Below are positions 1-5,826 of a stretch of DNA of 5,827 bases, one piece after another. The notes under the pieces were generated by a model. It was not told the DNA's origin, did no database searches, and saw only the letters and a program-made list of their open reading frames with translations. Source of the DNA: Planctomycetales bacterium. GTDB lineage: Bacteria > Planctomycetota > Planctomycetia > Pirellulales > Thermoguttaceae. The translations under genes were made by a program, and so were the position numbers. Each line of letters opens with the position of its first letter. Position 1 is the stretch's first letter. The DNA lies in contig SKJM01000744.1 of NCBI GenBank assembly GCA_007122045.1, forward strand, positions 1 through 5,827, given 5' to 3'.

Positions 1-1089
1 CCGGCGCGCCAGCGCAGGTAGGCGTCCAGGAAATCCTGGAGGTTGCCGTCCAGCACGCTGTGGAAGCTCGTGGCCGTGTGACCGGTCCGGGAGTCCTTCA
101 CGCGTTGCTCGGGGTGCAGGAAGTAATTGCGAATTTGCGAGCCGAAACCCACCTTGGGCATGTTGCTGTACTTGGCGGCCACTTCGGCCTCCCGCTTCTC
201 TTCTTCGATGGCGGCCAGGCGCGAGCGGAGCATCTTCCACGCCGTCGCGCGGTTCTTGTGCTGGCTTCGCTGGTTCTGGCATTGCACCACCACGTTGGTC
301 GGAAGGTGGGTCAGCCGGATGGCACTGGAGGTCTTGTTCACGTGCTGTCCGCCGGCCCCGCTGGCGCGGAAGCTGTCCTCCCGGACGTCGTCCTCGCTGA
401 TGTCCACTTCGATGCTGTCGGACACCTCCGGCGAGACGTCGACCGCCGCGAAGCTGGTTTGCCGCTTGCCTTCGGAATTGAACGGGCTGATGCGCACGAG
501 CCGGTGGATGCCCTGCTCGCCCTTGAGGAACCCGTAGGCAAGCGGCCCGCGCACCGCGATAGCGGCGCTGTTGATACCGGCCTCCTCGTTGTCCTGCCGG
601 TCGAGCAGCTCGACCTCAAATCCTTGGCTTTCGGCCCAGCAGAGGTACATGCGCAGGAGCATCTCGGCCCAATCGTTGGCGTCGGTCCCGCCGTCGCGGG
701 CATGAATGCTCAGGATGGCCGAGTGGCCGTCGAGCGGTCCGCTCAGCAACGCCTTCAATTCGAGGTCGGCCACGGCGCGCTCGAGCTGCTGAATCTCGTC
801 GGGAACCTCCGCGGCGAAGCCGGGGTCTTCCTCGGACATCTCGAGCATCGCCGCAAGGTCTTCGCCCCGGCGAATGACTTCATCGAGCGGTTTCAACAGC
901 CCCTTGAGGGCCTTCAACCGGCCAACGGTTTCGCGGGCGGCCTCCTGGTTGTTCCAGAAGTCGGGCGCGGCCATGCGCTGTTCGATGTCCTGCGCCTTGG
1001 CTTGCTTGCCGGCATAGTCAAAGGGAGTCTCGCAGTTGCAGGATCCGCTGTTGGATGGCCTCGGCGCGGTCGATCAACTCTCGTTCCAT
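1..1089 (-). CDS. prfB: Peptide chain release factor 2 (RF2), programmed +1 frameshift, 3' end cut by window
   Basis: Class I release factor that recognises UGA and UAA stop codons on the ribosome and triggers peptidyl-tRNA hydrolysis. The ATG at 1089 opens 23 codons that end in an in-frame TGA (1020-1018). A +1 shift on CTT TGA C joins them to a 339-codon frame that runs off the window at base 1. The resulting 362 residues are only slightly fewer than the 365 of E. coli RF2, so just a few C-terminal residues are missing. Seen in the product: the coiled N-terminal domain with APDFW (about 41-45), the RF2 codon-recognition tripeptide SPF (201-203) within VRISPFNSEGKRQTSF, and the catalytic GGQ (246-248) in RASGAGGQHVNKT. 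The residue matching E. coli position 246 is Ala, as in most bacteria. A possible Shine-Dalgarno sequence, GAGGCGG (1107-1101), lies 11 bases before the ATG. Expression should be autoregulated: scarce RF2 lets the ribosome pause at UGA and shift frame. The SPF tripeptide and the frameshift exclude RF1. Confidence 0.97.
1017..1023 (-). promoter_or_regulatory. Programmed +1 frameshift site of prfB (CTT TGA C)
   Basis: Reading the minus strand, the heptamer CTTTGAC at 1023-1017 places an in-frame TGA straight after a Leu codon. Skipping one T continues as Leu-Asp-Tyr-Ala-Gly-Lys, which aligns with the Leu-Asp-Tyr-Asp junction of E. coli RF2. This is the known autoregulatory site of bacterial prfB: low RF2 means slow termination and more frameshifting. 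In E. coli the stimulatory AGGGGG lies three bases upstream of CTT. Here that stretch is CGAGAC, which leaves at most a GAG to pair with 16S rRNA. The slippery codons are therefore intact, but the usual stimulator is weak or absent. Confidence 0.95.
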
Positions 1090-1110
1090 AACAATCTCAT
1101 CCGCCTCGCG

Positions 1111-1194
1111 GGAAAGCCGGTAGGATCTGCGGGGTTGCTTCCCCCCCGGCAGGTCGGCTATTCAGACTTCTCTACGGTATTATACCGGCTTTCC
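1111..1194. repeat. 12-bp perfect inverted repeat in the prfB leader region
   Basis: GGAAAGCCGGTA at 1111-1122 is the exact reverse complement of TACCGGCTTTCC at 1183-1194, with 60 bases between them. It sits between the stop of the oxidoreductase gene (1235) and the prfB start (1089). The prfB-proximal arm ends three bases before the putative prfB Shine-Dalgarno sequence. The other arm overlaps the TATAAT at 1184-1179. In a read-through transcript from the upstream gene the arms could pair and put a long stem next to the prfB ribosome-binding region. A transcript starting at the local -10 would lack the first arm. The enclosed segment also holds a small GGGG/CCCC hairpin (1131-1144). The function is not known. 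Confidence 0.6.
1175..1187 (-). promoter_or_regulatory. Candidate -10 element (TATAAT) within a palindrome, upstream of prfB
   Basis: On the minus strand 1184-1179 reads TATAAT, a perfect sigma-70 type -10 hexamer. It lies inside a 13-base palindrome, CGGTAT-A-ATACCG (1187-1175). No good -35 is found 16-18 bases upstream (CTAGGC lies at 1207-1202), and there is no TG extension, so a functional promoter would probably need an activator. Initiation about seven bases downstream would give a prfB leader of roughly 80 bases. A dyad centred on a -10 is also a typical repressor operator layout, which is inference only. Confidence 0.45.
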
Positions 1195-1234
1195 GGCAAC
1201 CGCCTAGCCCGATTTCGGCCACGCGGCAGGCAAC

Positions 1235-2575
1235 CTACGCCGGGAAGTCCCAGCCCTGGCGGTACTCGCGGCGGATGTAGGGGGCGGCCTCGGGCGCGTT
1301 GGGGCAGCGCAGCCGTTGCGAATCCCACTCGATTTTCTTGCCCAGCCGGTACGCCACATTGCCCAGGTGGTTCGATTCGGTCAACCAGGCCGAATACTCG
1401 AAATCGGCGATGGTCGGCTCGCCGGTCTTGCAGCCGTTGAGCCAATCGGCGTAGATGCTTCCGACGCGCGGCAGCATCGGCTCGGGCCGCTCGAAGCCCT
1501 CGAACTGCTTTTCCGGTAGGAGCACGTGCTTGCCGTAGTCGGAAAGAAGCATACCCTGATCGCCGATGAACAGATGGCCCGCCCCCCATTGGGGGATGCC
1601 TCCGTCGGTCCATATTTCCGGCTTGTTCTCGCCTTGGTACCACGTCATCCGTACGGGGGGCAGGTCGCCGCGGGGGCCGAACTCGTAACTCGCCTGCATC
1701 GAGGCGGGCGCCACTTCCGGATGCGGCGGCGGGCCGCTCGCCTCGATCGTCCGCGGCGCGTCGAGCTTCAGCGCCCAGAACGCCAAGTCGATGAAGTGGC
1801 TGCCGAGGTCGCTCATCGTGCCGCCGCCGAAGTCCCACCAGCGATACCATTTCGGCCCCGGGTAGTACACCGGATGGAACGGGCGGAAGGGGGCCGGCCC
1901 GATCCACAAGTCCCAGTGCAGGCCGTCCGGGACCGGCGCTTCTTCCTCGGGCCGGTCCGCGGGCGACTGCGGCCAGCCCCACGCGCGGGAGGTCCATACG
2001 TGCGCTTCGCGCACCGGGCCGATAGCGCCGCTCTGGATCACCTCGACCACGCGGCGGTAATTCTCGCCGGCGTGGATCTGGATGCCCATCTGCGTGGCCA
2101 CGCCCGCCTCGGCGGTGGCCAGCCGCACTTGCCGCGCCTCCCACACGCTATGGGTCAGCGGCTTCTCGCAATAGACGTGCTTCTTCTCCTTCAGCGCCAT
2201 GATCGTGGCGAACGGATGCGTGCGCTCCCCGCTGCTGATGACCACGGCGTCGAAGTCCTGCGGCCGGTCGAACAGCTTGCGGAAGTCGATCTCCTTGCGC
2301 GCGTTCGGAAAGCGCTGTCCGGCGGCGTTCAGGCGGGGTTCGTCGACGTCGCACAGCGCGACGATATTCTCCGAGGCCACCCCGCCGGCATTCGCCCCGC
2401 CGCGGCCTCCGGCGCCGATCACGGCGATGTTCAGCTTCTCGTTCAAGCTGCGCGCCGAAAGAACGGCCGGCGCCGCCCACAGGCCGGCGCCGCCGGCGGC
2501 CATCGCACCGCAAAATCGCCGGCGACTGAATCGACCGGCGGGGGGCACACTGGGAACACGTTTGAGGCTCGCCAT
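1235..2575 (-). CDS. Tat-exported Gfo/Idh/MocA family oxidoreductase
   Basis: Predicted NAD(P)-dependent dehydrogenase of 446 residues; the substrate, probably a sugar or polyol derivative, cannot be named from sequence. The N-terminus has a twin-arginine signal, SRRRFC (17-22), followed by an Ala/Gly-rich hydrophobic stretch to about residue 41, so export of the folded, cofactor-loaded protein is likely. A Rossmann fold begins at [11 protein letters not shown] (50-60) with GxGxxG at 54-59. The family EKP motif is at 137-139, in [27 protein letters not shown] (252-267) carries the conserved Asp257, His260 and Asp263 expected near the active site. The usual TPDHxHA stretch is altered here to SSGERTHPF (114-122), keeping His120. 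The start is well supported: ATG at 2575 has GAGGAG (2587-2582) six bases upstream. The gene lies 167 bases after leuC and 145 bases before prfB, with its own likely promoter, so it need not share their role. Planctomycetes typically carry many paralogues of this type. Confidence 0.93.
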   Translation of the reverse strand: MASLKRVPSVPPAGRFSRRRFCGAMAAGGAGLWAAPAVLSARSLNEKLNIAVIGAGGRGGANAGGVASENIVALCDVDEPRLNAAGQRFPNARKEIDFRKLFDRPQDFDAVVISSGERTHPFATIMALKEKKHVYCEKPLTHSVWEARQVRLATAEAGVATQMGIQIHAGENYRRVVEVIQSGAIGPVREAHVWTSRAWGWPQSPADRPEEEAPVPDGLHWDLWIGPAPFRPFHPVYYPGPKWYRWWDFGGGTMSDLGSHFIDLAFWALKLDAPRTIEASGPPPHPEVAPASMQASYEFGPRGDLPPVRMTWYQGENKPEIWTDGGIPQWGAGHLFIGDQGMLLSDYGKHVLLPEKQFEGFERPEPMLPRVGSIYADWLNGCKTGEPTIADFEYSAWLTESNHLGNVAYRLGKKIEWDSQRLRCPNAPEAAPYIRREYRQGWDFPA

Positions 2576-2581
2576 GGTCTT

Positions 2582-2587
2582 CTCCTC
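2582..2587 (-). promoter_or_regulatory. Strong Shine-Dalgarno sequence of the oxidoreductase gene
   Basis: The minus strand reads AAGAGGAGAAGACC directly before the ATG at 2575. GAGGAG ends six bases before the start codon, close to ideal spacing. This fixes the start at the Met that heads the Tat signal peptide and argues against any longer N-terminus. It is the clearest ribosome-binding site in the window; leuC has none that I can see. Confidence 0.8.
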
Positions 2588-2690
2588 TTGTGGGGGGTGA
2601 ATATGGGAGGGCTGCCAAGTGCTCGCGAAAAGGCCGCCGGCGCCGAGGGGCGCCCGCAGCCGGCCGAACGCTTTGCACCCGACACCTCCC

Positions 2691-2719
2691 ACGTTACACA
2701 CCGGTACCGTGGTTGTCAA
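2691..2719 (-). promoter_or_regulatory. Candidate sigma-70-type promoter for the oxidoreductase gene
   Basis: The minus strand has a perfect -35 hexamer, TTGACA (2719-2714), then a 17-base spacer and TAACGT (2696-2691), which matches the -10 consensus at its first, second and last bases only. It starts 23 bases after the leuC stop and would give a leader of about 110 bases. The spacer holds GGTACC inside a near-palindrome (CACGGTACCGGTG), which could bind a regulator. The good -35 and exact spacing favour a real promoter; the weak -10 keeps this a candidate. Confidence 0.45.
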
Positions 2720-2742
2720 CGCGCCGGCGCCCCGCCTCCGGC

Positions 2743-4143
2743 CTATTTGTAGTGCCAGTGCCGCACGTCGACGAATCGGCCCTCGATGGCGGCGGCGGCG
2801 GCCATGGTGGGCGAGACCAGGTGCGTGCGGCCGCCCTTGCCCTGCCGGCCCTCGAAGTTCCGGTTGGTGGTTGCGGCGCACCGCTCGCCCGGGGCCAGCT
2901 TGTCGGGATTCATCGCCAGGCACATGCTGCAGCCCGGCTCGCGCCACTCGAAACCCGCGTCGCGGAACACGCGGTCGAGCCCCTCGGCCTCGGCTTGCTG
3001 CTTGACCAGTCCGCTGCCGGGCACCACCATGGCGCTGACCCGATCGGCCACGCGGTAGCCGCGGGCGACGGTGGCCGCGGCGCGCAGGTCTTCGATCCGC
3101 CCGTTCGTGCACGACCCGATGAAGACGCGGTCGAGGGGGATGTCGACGATGGCGGTGCCGGGCTTCAGGTCCATGTACCGCAGCGCGGCGGCTGCCGATT
3201 TCTCCCGGGCGGGGTCGCCGAGGGCGGCGGGGTCGGGCACGCGGCCGCCCACGCCCGTCACCTGCGCCGGGGTCGTCCCCCAGCTCACTTGCGGCTCGAT
3301 CTCGGTGGCGTCGAACCGCTCGCTGCGATCGTACTGCGCGCCGGGATCCGTGGTCAGGCGGGCCCATCGCTCCACGGCGGCATCGAAATCGTCCGGCGCG
3401 AACGGCCGGCCGCGAAGATACCGGCACGTGACCTCGTCGGGAGCGATCATCCCCGCCCGGGCGCCCCCCTCGATCGACATGTTGCACACGGTCATCCGCG
3501 ATTCCATCGACAGGGCGCGCACGGCCTCGCCGGTGTACTCGACACAGTAGCCTTGCCCGCCGCTCGTGCCGATGCGCCCGATCAGGTGCAGGATCATGTC
3601 CTTGGCGGTCACGCCGGAGGCCAGGGCCCCGTCCACCCGCAACTCGAGCGTTTGCGGCTTGTGCTGCAACAGCGTTTGCGTGGCCAGCACGTGCTCGACC
3701 TCGCTGGTGCCGATGCCGAAGGCCAGCGCTCCGAAGGCGCCGTGGGTGGCGGTGTGGCTGTCGCCGCACACGATGGTCATGCCCGGCTGCGTCAGCCCCA
3801 ACTCCGGCCCGATGACGTGGACGATCCCCTGCCGCACGTCGTTCAGATCGTACAGCCGGATGCCGAACTCGCGGCAGTTCCGCCGGAGCGTGTCGATCTG
3901 CCGCGCGGAAACGTCGTCGGCAATGGGCAGCGAGCGGTCGGTGGTCGGCACGTTGTGATCGACGGTGGCCACGGTCTTCTCCGGCCGGCGCACCTGGCGA
4001 CCGGCCAGCCGCAAGCCTTCGAACGCCTGCGGGCTGGTCACCTCGTGAACGAGGTGCAAGTCGATGTACAAGATGGTTTGCTTTCCGGCCTCGTCGTGGA
4101 CCACGTGGTCGGCCCAGATCTTTTCGAACATGGTCAGTGGCAT
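2743..4143 (-). CDS. leuC: 3-isopropylmalate dehydratase large subunit
   Basis: Catalytic [4Fe-4S] subunit of isopropylmalate isomerase, which converts 2-isopropylmalate to 3-isopropylmalate in leucine biosynthesis in the cytoplasm, together with the small subunit LeuD. The product has 466 residues, the same length as E. coli LeuC, and is closely similar throughout. Landmarks are [20 protein letters not shown] (26-45), DHNVPT (62-67), the aconitase signature [21 protein letters not shown] (125-145), and the cluster cysteines Cys345 ([16 protein letters not shown]), Cys405 and Cys408 (GCSMCLAMN). The C-terminal [19 protein letters not shown] is intact. The start at ATG 4143 gives MPLTMFEK, which aligns without a gap to the E. 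coli start; ATG 4131 is the alternative. Neither has a clear Shine-Dalgarno sequence. The gene is followed by an oxidoreductase, not by leuD, so the small subunit must be encoded elsewhere. It is preceded by a 249-base gap holding a repeat element. Homoaconitase-type relatives are less likely given the near-identity to bacterial LeuC landmarks. Confidence 0.96.
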   Translation of the reverse strand: MPLTMFEKIWADHVVHDEAGKQTILYIDLHLVHEVTSPQAFEGLRLAGRQVRRPEKTVATVDHNVPTTDRSLPIADDVSARQIDTLRRNCREFGIRLYDLNDVRQGIVHVIGPELGLTQPGMTIVCGDSHTATHGAFGALAFGIGTSEVEHVLATQTLLQHKPQTLELRVDGALASGVTAKDMILHLIGRIGTSGGQGYCVEYTGEAVRALSMESRMTVCNMSIEGGARAGMIAPDEVTCRYLRGRPFAPDDFDAAVERWARLTTDPGAQYDRSERFDATEIEPQVSWGTTPAQVTGVGGRVPDPAALGDPAREKSAAAALRYMDLKPGTAIVDIPLDRVFIGSCTNGRIEDLRAAATVARGYRVADRVSAMVVPGSGLVKQQAEAEGLDRVFRDAGFEWREPGCSMCLAMNPDKLAPGERCAATTNRNFEGRQGKGGRTHLVSPTMAAAAAIEGRFVDVRHWHYK

Positions 4144-4213
4144 AGGATCAACGGCCTTTGGGGCTGTTCCGTCGGGGTGTCGCAACAATAACTAGGGGGC
4201 TCGTCCACGGTCG

Positions 4214-4238
4214 GCCGGCGAGGTTCATTGCCGGCGAG
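4214..4238. repeat. Pair of 9-bp direct repeats upstream of leuC
   Basis: GCCGGCGAG occurs at 4214-4222 and again at 4230-4238, 16 bases apart from start to start, about 70-95 bases before the leuC start codon. The position would suit a regulator binding upstream of leuC, but the words are short and GC-rich and could be chance. I see no convincing -35/-10 pair in this gap. Confidence 0.3.
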
Positions 4239-4281
4239 TGGACTTGGCTATGGCACATCGCATCGGGGTTACCGGCAGGAT

Positions 4282-4348
4282 GGACATTCTTGTCCGCCTT
4301 GTCCGCGGCGGACAGGAACGGCCGTCCGACGGACAGGAACGGCCGTCC
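4282..4348. repeat. GGAC/GTCC multi-hairpin intergenic repeat element
   Basis: A 67-base stretch built from alternating GGAC and GTCC modules. It holds GGACA-TTCT-TGTCC (4282-4295, a 5-bp stem with a 4-base loop), TGTCCGC-G-GCGGACA (4300-4314), and two exact copies of the 19-mer CGGACAGGAACGGCCGTCC at 4309-4327 and 4330-4348 (period 21). The junction between the copies forms GTCCG-A-CGGAC (4324-4334). It starts 45 bases after the stop of the SurA/PpiD-like gene and ends about 140 bases before leuC. It resembles short palindromic repeats that I recall as common between planctomycete genes, but no genome comparison was possible here. It may act as a transcript-end structure or be a mobile-type palindromic repeat. 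It is not followed by a T-run on either strand, so it is not a classical intrinsic terminator. Confidence 0.7.
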
Positions 4349-4392
4349 TGCGTTCTCGCGCGGCATGGGCCGCTTGCCCGGCCGGGCCGTGG

Positions 4393-5826
4393 CTAGTCGC
4401 GGCCGCGCCAGGGGTCCCGCTTCCACTCCAAACCGGCGGCTTCCGCCACCTTCTCCTGCCAGGCAGCCTGCATCTGCCGGAGGTCGGGCACACCGGCGCC
4501 GATATACCTACCGAGATCATCGACCAGGAATCCCTCCCAGAGCACCGTCCTGGAAGGGTCCAGGCGTTCCATGCGCACCACGTATGCGTAGGTCTGAGGC
4601 TGATTCATCGTCACGCCCAATTCTCCCTCGTCGAGGGCGAACACGTCGCGCATGAACTGCCGGCCCGTAAAATCGACCCCCTCCACCTCGCTGAGGCGCG
4701 GCGGTTCCTGCGCGAGCATTGGCGGTACGTCGCCGAAGGTCATCCAACTGAACGGCCCGGCCTGCACCACCTCGTGCTCCGGCCGGTCGGCGAAATGCTC
4801 CGACAGGGTCTGTTTCGAGTCGCGGGCCTGCGCGGCCAGTGCTTCCGCCCGGGCACGGGCCAGCTCGCGCGCCTCGACGAGTTTCCATGCCTCCAGGACC
4901 TGTTCGCGTACGTTCGCGTCCTGCCAGCTTGGGACGCGCTGCTCCGTCTCCTCCGTCTTCCAGAAGAGGAAGTAGCTCTCTTCATCTTGCGAGATGGCAG
5001 GCTGTCGGACCGGGAGCCTCTCGAACGCATACTGGACGAACGGCTCCGAGGCCTCGATCAGCGATCGGCCGATATCGGTCGCCTGCACCTCCCACGGGGA
5101 TAGCAGGGCCGTTTCAAACGATTTCAACCCGTGCTCCGCGGCGATTTCGGCCATGTCGAAGTGCTCGGGCGGCTCGGCGGTCGGATCGTCTTCGAGTTGC
5201 CATTCGTGCACCGCGCGGTCATCGTAGTACTGCTGAATGCGAGCGCGCAACGACTGCAAAAGCTCCTCGACGTTCTCGCGCGCTTTTCGGTGCGCCAGGA
5301 TGGCCCGAATCTCGTTCTCCACTTCCGAAAGGGGGACGTGGAACCGCGTCTCGTCCGACGGGGCGTCGACGACCGACGGCTCCGGCAGTGCGGGTTCATC
5401 GTCCGCCGGGTCGGGTTGCGCCGGAAGGGCCGGGGCCGGAACATCCTGCGCCACCGGCTGCGGCGGCTTCGGATCCCCCACCTCCGGCGACGGCTCGTCG
5501 GCCGGCGCGGCGTGTTCCTCGTCCACCTCATCGACGAACGAGGTCCACCGGAAGTGTGCACCGTTCGGGCCGAACTGCGCCGCCTCGGGATCCTCGGACG
5601 GCTCCGGCGATGCTTCCCCAGCCCCTTCGGGCTCGACAGCTTCCTCGACTGGTTCGGCAGGCTCCTCAACCGGCTCCTCAGGTTCTTCAGCCGGTTCGTC
5701 AGGTTCCTCGAACGGTTCCTCAGGACCTTCAACCGGTTCGGCTGGCTCCTCAACCGGTTCGGCAGGTTCCTCAACCGGTTCGGCAGGCTCCTCAACCGGT
5801 TCGGCAGGTTCTTCGATCGGTTCGGC
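4393..5826 (-). CDS. SurA/PpiD-like envelope protein, C-terminal part, with Glu/Pro-rich linker (5' end outside window)
   Basis: 477 codons are visible; the frame is open to the right edge, so the start is missing. Residues 1-63 are nine heptads of the AEPVEEP type. Up to about residue 155 the chain stays acidic and Pro-rich, so this part is probably a flexible linker. A folded region follows: a helical, charged segment (about 163-200), HGLKSFETALLSPWE (232-246), then YFLFWKTEE (285-293) and a VREQVLEAWKLVEARELARARAEALAAQAR-type helix (about 306-335). The end contains FMRDVFALDEGELGVTMNQPQTYAYVVRME (391-420). This layout resembles the region after the parvulin domain in PpiD/SurA-type folding factors, where the gain-of-export pattern F...F.L..GE....V is typical; such proteins are anchored in the inner membrane and help fold envelope proteins. 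No isomerase active-site residues can be identified here, and the membrane anchor expected at the N-terminus is not in view. The coding frame is clear from length, strong G/C at third codon positions and the coherent domain; the function is tentative. It ends 249 bases before leuC and is probably an independent unit. Confidence 0.8.
   Translation of the reverse strand, partial: AEPIEEPAEPVEEPAEPVEEPAEPVEEPAEPVEGPEEPFEEPDEPAEEPEEPVEEPAEPVEEAVEPEGAGEASPEPSEDPEAAQFGPNGAHFRWTSFVDEVDEEHAAPADEPSPEVGDPKPPQPVAQDVPAPALPAQPDPADDEPALPEPSVVDAPSDETRFHVPLSEVENEIRAILAHRKARENVEELLQSLRARIQQYYDDRAVHEWQLEDDPTAEPPEHFDMAEIAAEHGLKSFETALLSPWEVQATDIGRSLIEASEPFVQYAFERLPVRQPAISQDEESYFLFWKTEETEQRVPSWQDANVREQVLEAWKLVEARELARARAEALAAQARDSKQTLSEHFADRPEHEVVQAGPFSWMTFGDVPPMLAQEPPRLSEVEGVDFTGRQFMRDVFALDEGELGVTMNQPQTYAYVVRMERLDPSRTVLWEGFLVDDLGRYIGAGVPDLRQMQAAWQEKVAEAAGLEWKRDPWRGRD
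5638..5826 (-). repeat. 21-bp tandem repeat coding for a Glu/Pro heptad linker (at least nine units)
   Basis: On the plus strand units of the form GGTTCGGCAGGTTCCTCAACC recur every 21 bases, nearly identical toward the right edge and more diverged toward 5638. Translated from the minus strand they give nine heptads: AEPIEEP, three AEPVEEP, AEPVEGP, EEPFEEP, DEPAEEP, EEPVEEP and AEPVEEA. The array continues to the window edge, so the total count is unknown. Because every heptad has two prolines it cannot be a coiled coil; an extended acidic spacer is likely. The near-identical units suggest recent expansion or contraction by slippage or recombination. Confidence 0.85.

Noticed and set aside
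1018..1020. In-frame TGA near the start of prfB as a sign of a pseudogene or sequencing error.
   Set aside because: It sits in the exact CTT TGA C context at codon 24, with conserved RF2 sequence on both sides, which is the known programmed frameshift of this gene.
2720..2745. GCCGG...CCGGC arms right after the leuC stop as a leuC terminator.
   Set aside because: The stem is only about five base pairs, lacks a T-run and runs into the TTGACA of the next promoter; in this GC-rich sequence such arms are expected by chance.
1235..3769. A single 844-codon open frame on the minus strand that would fuse an Arg-rich N-terminal region to the oxidoreductase.
   Set aside because: The first 398 codons lie within leuC in the wrong frame and in the leuC-oxidoreductase gap, with no recognisable domain. 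The strong Shine-Dalgarno sequence and the Tat signal fix the real start at 2575. The long frame is a by-product of high GC.
4144..4188. A longer leuC product starting at a TTG at 4188 (15 extra residues).
   Set aside because: The extra residues have no counterpart in E. coli LeuC, and MPLTMFEK from ATG 4143 aligns to its N-terminus without a gap.
2590..4191. A 533-codon plus-strand open frame opposite leuC.
   Set aside because: It is the antisense of a fully conserved LeuC; composition is Gly/Ala/His-rich with no domain, as expected opposite a GC-rich gene. The same applies to plus-strand frames at 60-1091 (opposite prfB) and 1526-2752 (opposite the oxidoreductase).
4376..4387. GCCCGGCCGGGC palindrome just downstream of the SurA/PpiD-like stop as an intrinsic terminator.
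   Set aside because: It is a perfect 12-base palindrome but has no loop and is not followed by a T-run on the minus strand, so I do not call it a terminator.
4148..4655. Small open frames on both strands across the leuC upstream gap (4148-4426 minus, 4158-4655 plus).
   Set aside because: They read through the GGAC/GTCC repeat element, giving repeated peptides such as GRPFLSVGRPFLS and DRNGRPTDRNGRP, and otherwise overlap the opposite or wrong frame of the SurA/PpiD-like gene.
5124..5795. A 223-codon minus-strand frame rich in Arg, Leu and Asn across the heptad repeat.
   Set aside because: It is an alternate frame of the 21-bp repeat and of the SurA/PpiD-like gene. The Glu/Pro frame is the one continuous with the domain-bearing C-terminus and shows the expected G/C third positions.
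5638..5826. CRISPR array based on regularly spaced repeats.
   Set aside because: The 21-bp units abut with no unique spacers, and they stay in phase with a coding frame, so this is an in-frame protein repeat.
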